A DNA stretch of 64,000 bases, from NCBI GenBank assembly GCA_017616775.1, contig JAFZXM010000016.1, positions 33,805 to 97,804 on the forward strand. The letters are read 5' to 3'. A program made the translations under genes and the position numbers. This DNA is from Bacteroidales bacterium (lineage in GTDB: Bacteria; Bacteroidota; Bacteroidia; Bacteroidales; WCHB1-69). The notes under the pieces are model-generated. The model was not told where the DNA came from. It was given only the letters and a program-made list of their open reading frames with translations, and searched no databases. Shown in pieces: positions 61,549 to 64,000 of the stretch; positions within the stretch are counted from its first letter, which is position 1, and each line of letters starts with the position of its first letter.

Positions 61549-62151
61549 ATGAAATATTGGTGTCTGTACTTGTGTTGTGTGCTTTGTTTCACAGCAAAGG
61601 CACAATTGTTGGATTCTGCGACATTAAGCACGCAGGTGTTGTATTTAAACATGGAAGATGCAGAACAAGCGGATGTATTATCGGTATATCGTTTGAGACT
61701 CAAACGCAAATTGCCTGCGGATTTTGAATCCAGAATACGAAAATTTCCACACCTCCAAGAATTACAATTAGTCAGCATGAAACTAAAAGAAGTGCCGCCG
61801 GTGGTGTGTGAATTAACCTCCCTCACCCGTCTGGATATATCCAATAATAAACTGGAACACCTGCCCAAAGATATTAAAAATCTCACCCGCCTGGAATACT
61901 TGATACTCAATAGAAACTATCTGCAAAGCCTGCCCGCCGAAATTCAATATTTGAGTCATTTGGTGTATTTGGACCTGTGGTCTAACCTGATAGTGGAATT
62001 ACCGCAAGAAATCACAGCTTTAGAAGCCACTTTAAGGGAAGTGGATTTGAGAGTGATTAACATGAATGACGAACATAAAATCGCCATGCAGGCCCTGCTG
62101 CCCCGCACGCATTTTTATTTTTCCCCTTCGTGCAATTGCACCATGAAGTAA
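61549..62151 (+). CDS. Secreted leucine-rich-repeat protein
   Basis: This 200-residue exported protein has a signal peptide (MKYWCLYLCCVLCF, ending TAKAQ) and five leucine-rich repeats at about 60-165. These include LQELQLVSMKLKEVPPVV, LTRLDISNNKLEHLP, LEYLILNRNYLQSLP and LVYLDLWSNLIVELP. The repeats have the 23-residue bacterial/plant-like form. LRR arcs bind proteins; a surface or periplasmic binding role is likely. There is no catalytic domain and no sorting tail. It is monocistronic and runs towards tRNA-Val. Confidence 0.85.
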   Translation: MKYWCLYLCCVLCFTAKAQLLDSATLSTQVLYLNMEDAEQADVLSVYRLRLKRKLPADFESRIRKFPHLQELQLVSMKLKEVPPVVCELTSLTRLDISNNKLEHLPKDIKNLTRLEYLILNRNYLQSLPAEIQYLSHLVYLDLWSNLIVELPQEITALEATLREVDLRVINMNDEHKIAMQALLPRTHFYFSPSCNCTMK

Positions 62152-62434
62152 ACGGGAAAAAACATTCCGAAACATAAAAAAATCCATGACTTTTTCGTCC
62201 ATCCTTATATTAACACTATTTGTATTTAACCATTTACGGCAAGTTGCCTATTTTCCCGACTGCACCTGAAATCCCGTCATTTTTTTATGTTATATTCTGC
62301 CTATTTTGACTAACTTTATCTTTACCAACTTTTTGACTCAGCTATATTAACATTTGTATATTATTGTCTAATAGATAATTATAAACTTTTCGTTTTTTTT
62401 CGAAGAAAATGAAGAATATGTCAAAAAAAAATAC

Positions 62435-62442
62435 TACCTTTG
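62435..62442 (+). promoter_or_regulatory. Promoter -7 element (TACCTTTG) for tRNA-Val
   Basis: TACCTTTG matches TAnnTTTG, 16 bases before tRNA-Val. It is the same octamer as in front of the Gly-Leu-Gly tRNA cluster. The rest of 62152-62458 is AT-rich and otherwise empty. Confidence 0.7.
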
Positions 62443-62458
62443 CAGTCACAAAACCGCA

Positions 62459-62533
62459 GGGAGTTTAGCTCAGCTGGTTTAGAGCATCTGCCTTACAAGC
62501 AGAGGGTCAGTGGTTCGAATCCACTAACTCCCA
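62459..62533 (+). tRNA. tRNA-Val (anticodon TAC)
   Basis: This 75-base cloverleaf has acceptor GGGAGTT paired with AACTCCC, discriminator A, and D-arm AGCTCAGCTGGTTTAGAGC. The anticodon stem TCTGC/GCAGA encloses loop CTTACAA, giving anticodon TAC. The T arm is CAGTGGTTCGAATCCACTA. CCA is not encoded. Confidence 0.97.
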
Positions 62534-62535
62534 CT

Positions 62536-62568
62536 AAAAAAGAGGATATCACTATCCTCTTTTTTTTT
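62536..62568 (+). terminator. Rho-independent terminator after tRNA-Val
   Basis: AAAAAGAGGATA-TCAC-TATCCTCTTTTT is followed by more T residues, 3 bases after tRNA-Val. It may also stop manA transcription on the minus strand, whose gene ends at 62597. Confidence 0.9.
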
Positions 62569-62596
62569 ATCCTTCGGCAATACTTAAAAAGCGTTT

Positions 62597-63574
62597 TTAA
62601 GGAATAAATATTTCCAACAGCTTGCAATGCGACTCGGGAACGAGCACTGCCTCGTCCATAGCGGCGGGTATGAGTATACATTCACCCTGGTGCAGGCATT
62701 CTTCCCCTCCATCAAAACTTATATCGGCATGTCCGGACAAACACATATATATCACAAAAGAATCCATATCGGTATATATTTTTTCCACCGTTTGGTCAAA
62801 ATCAAGCAGGTTGGCAGCAAAATACGGACTTCTCACCAATTGTACGGTACGATTTTTTACAGGATGATAATGCACGGGCAAATTATGGTCCATATTAAAA
62901 TGCATGGCTTCGCAAGCCTCTTGTATGTGCAACGGACGCAATTTGCCTTGGGCATCCTTACGGTTGTAATCATACAGGCGGTAGGTGATATCACTGCACT
63001 GCTGTATTTCGGCTATGAGCGTACCTTTGCATATGGCATGAACCTTGCCTGCAGGAATATAAAAAGTATCACCCGCATGCACAGGCATATAGTTAAGATA
63101 TTGCTCCAAAGTGCCGTCTTGTATACACTGTGCCAATATCTGCTTGTTGATATTTTGGTTAAATCCCACATTGATACGGGCGTTCGCATCAGCATCCACC
63201 ACATACCACATTTCTGTTTTACCCGATTCCAGTTGATGTTGAATTGCATACTCATCATCCGGATGAACTTGTACCGATAAATCCGATTGCGCATCTATGA
63301 ATTTTATCAATAGCGGAAACATATTACCATAACGGGCAAATATTTTTTCTCCCACCAAATCACCCATGTATATCTCCACCAATTCGTTGATGGTGTTGCC
63401 GGCCAAAAATCCATTGGCAACCTCGCTGCTGTTTGGTTCCAAACCTGATATTTCCCACGTTTCGCCACAATTGGCTAAAGGAGCGAAATCCTTACCCAAA
63501 AGGGTGCGTATTTTTTGTCCGCCCCAGATTTTTTCTTTGTATTCGGTTTTAAATTTTAAAGGATATAATTCCAT
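62597..63574 (-). CDS. manA: Type I mannose-6-phosphate isomerase
   Basis: This 325-residue cupin-fold zinc enzyme interconverts mannose-6-phosphate and fructose-6-phosphate, feeding GDP-mannose or mannose use. Typical segments are KIWGGQKIRTLLG and ETWEISG near the N terminus, LSVQVHPDDEYA (zinc-binding Gln/His), GKTEMWYVVDAD (zinc-binding Glu) and GDTFYIPAGKVHAI (zinc-binding His). Length agrees with the short bacterial form. A TATCTTTG element lies 27 bases upstream. It stands alone between tRNA-Val and the repeat-rich window end. Confidence 0.94.
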   Translation of the reverse strand: MELYPLKFKTEYKEKIWGGQKIRTLLGKDFAPLANCGETWEISGLEPNSSEVANGFLAGNTINELVEIYMGDLVGEKIFARYGNMFPLLIKFIDAQSDLSVQVHPDDEYAIQHQLESGKTEMWYVVDADANARINVGFNQNINKQILAQCIQDGTLEQYLNYMPVHAGDTFYIPAGKVHAICKGTLIAEIQQCSDITYRLYDYNRKDAQGKLRPLHIQEACEAMHFNMDHNLPVHYHPVKNRTVQLVRSPYFAANLLDFDQTVEKIYTDMDSFVIYMCLSGHADISFDGGEECLHQGECILIPAAMDEAVLVPESHCKLLEIFIP

Positions 63575-63600
63575 ATTAAAACAAATATGATTTCAATATG

Positions 63601-63608
63601 CAAAGATA
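63601..63608 (-). promoter_or_regulatory. Promoter -7 element (TATCTTTG) for manA
   Basis: The minus strand reads TATCTTTG, 26 bases before the manA ATG. Confidence 0.65.
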
Positions 63609-63677
63609 GCATTTTGTGATTAAATGTTGATACCTGCCAAGGAATTTGACACACAGAGGAAACAAAAAAGTAAGTGC

Positions 63678-63692
63678 CGTGCCTCCAGCACG
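63678..63692. repeat. REP-like palindrome, copy 1 (CGTGCCTCCAGCACG)
   Basis: This is a 15-base inverted repeat with a 5-base stem. It differs from copy 2 at 63757-63771 by one base (A for G) that weakens the inner pair. Confidence 0.7.
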
Positions 63693-63714
63693 CCTCCTGC
63701 CTTGACTTTACACT

Positions 63715-63744
63715 ACTCCGTATGACGCTCCGCTTATACGGAGT
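63715..63744. repeat. Hairpin with ACTCCGTAT/ATACGGAGT stem
   Basis: A perfect 9-base stem encloses a 12-base loop (GACGCTCCGCTT). It lies between two CGTGCC palindromes, and the loop itself contains CTCCG, echoing the stem. Confidence 0.7.
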
Positions 63745-63756
63745 TATTTGTCATGC

Positions 63757-63771
63757 CGTGCCTCCGGCACG
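63757..63771. repeat. REP-like palindrome, copy 2 (CGTGCCTCCGGCACG)
   Basis: A perfect 6-base stem encloses a TCC loop. It is the cleanest copy of the palindrome. Confidence 0.75.
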
Positions 63772-63907
63772 CGGGCGCCTGCACAGGTAAAAATACAAGG
63801 ACTGCTTACGCTGAAACCTGAACACATTTGCAGGATTTATAAACAATGCTATAGTTTTTTTGCCTAAAAAAATCTTGCCGGTTTTCAATGTCTTACTTAT
63901 CGTCAAG

Positions 63908-63924
63908 GTGTGCCGGAGGCACAC
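63908..63924. repeat. REP-like palindrome, copy 3 (GTGTGCCGGAGGCACAC)
   Basis: A perfect 7-base stem encloses loop GGA. The core TGCCGGAGGCA is the reverse complement of the core of copy 2, so it lies in inverted orientation. Confidence 0.75.
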
Positions 63925-63935
63925 TATTCCTCTAA

Positions 63936-63967
63936 CTCCTTACAAGATCTTTGGTCGCCGTAAGGAG
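63936..63967. repeat. Hairpin with CTCCTTAC/GTAAGGAG stem
   Basis: A perfect 8-base stem encloses a 16-base loop. It follows copy 3 as the ACTCCG hairpin follows copy 1, so the two hairpin types alternate. A further half site (CGTGCCGAAG) touches the window end at 63991-64000. Confidence 0.65.
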
Positions 63968-64000
63968 CAAAACTCATCTTCCTCTTCCCGCGTGCCGAAG

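Noticed and set aside
63678..63967. CRISPR array at the palindrome cluster
   Set aside because: The repeats are inverted hairpins of two types with irregular spacing. There are no equal spacers and no cas genes.

Overview
The window is a stretch of chromosome from a low-GC member of the Bacteroidetes, most likely Bacteroidales. The signs are the gene content (a type IX secretion sorting domain, DUF4301, GSCFA, PCMD and DUF5723 families, many secreted proteins whose signal peptides end in A-Q), recurrent TAnnTTTG promoter elements at sensible distances from start codons, and the absence of clear Shine-Dalgarno sites. It looks like housekeeping chromosome with few mobile traces. I see no CRISPR array, phage, plasmid or intact insertion sequence.

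Layout. 1-1922 (minus): a truncated secreted protein whose distal part is abruptly GC-rich, then an OmpA lipoprotein, a FlK-like thioesterase and a SemiSWEET-like protein. 2130-3026 (plus): BASS transporter. 3019-4769 (minus): a glycosyltransferase gene overlapping an ECF sigma factor gene. 4873-10565 (plus): tgt, GSCFA, lpxD, lipoprotein and DUF5723 barrel. 10568-13482 (minus): ispE and a secreted T9SS type-B protein. 13731-18726 (plus): recA, TPR lipoprotein, AI-2E permease, TrmH-like methyltransferase and a deacetylase-like protein. 18737-33929 (minus): lipid genes, DUF4301, rfaD with a lipocalin-like lipoprotein, TPR-dapA-holA, kbl, der-lipid kinase-exonuclease-rluA, and a SUMF1-like protein. 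34155-38972: an IS5-type transposase remnant, a MORN-repeat protein, a Gly-Leu-Gly tRNA cluster, a PCMD protein and an epimerase-like protein with a zinc-finger-like tail. 39013-44098 (minus): nadB, a small membrane protein, an LtaS-like phosphotransferase and a phosphodiesterase-like lipoprotein. 44280-47726 (plus): ftsE, glycosyltransferase and YgiQ. 47729-55729 (minus): dnaG, priA, nnr, a degenerate LuxC-like protein and an unknown secreted protein. 56534-61383 (minus): a 1023-residue TPR protein and a beta-barrel. 61549-63574: an LRR protein, tRNA-Val and manA. 63610-64000: non-coding DNA with a cluster of palindromic repeats.

How the genes fit together. Much of the window concerns the envelope: LpxD and RfaD for lipid A and core, OmpA anchoring, LtaS-like headgroup transfer, several barrels and lipoproteins, and T9SS cargo. 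The rest is replication, repair and translation (recA, dnaG, priA, holA, der, tgt, rluA, tRNAs) and biosynthesis (ispE, dapA, nadB, kbl, manA). I found no single clearly new defence or metabolic system. The best candidates for undescribed functional units are the TPR/barrel pair (56534-61383), the nadB-linked LtaS-like/phosphodiesterase operon (39013-42534) and the lipoprotein/DUF5723 pair after lpxD (8026-10565). Two enzymes lack expected residues: Tgt lacks its zinc cysteines and the LuxC-like protein lacks its nucleophile.
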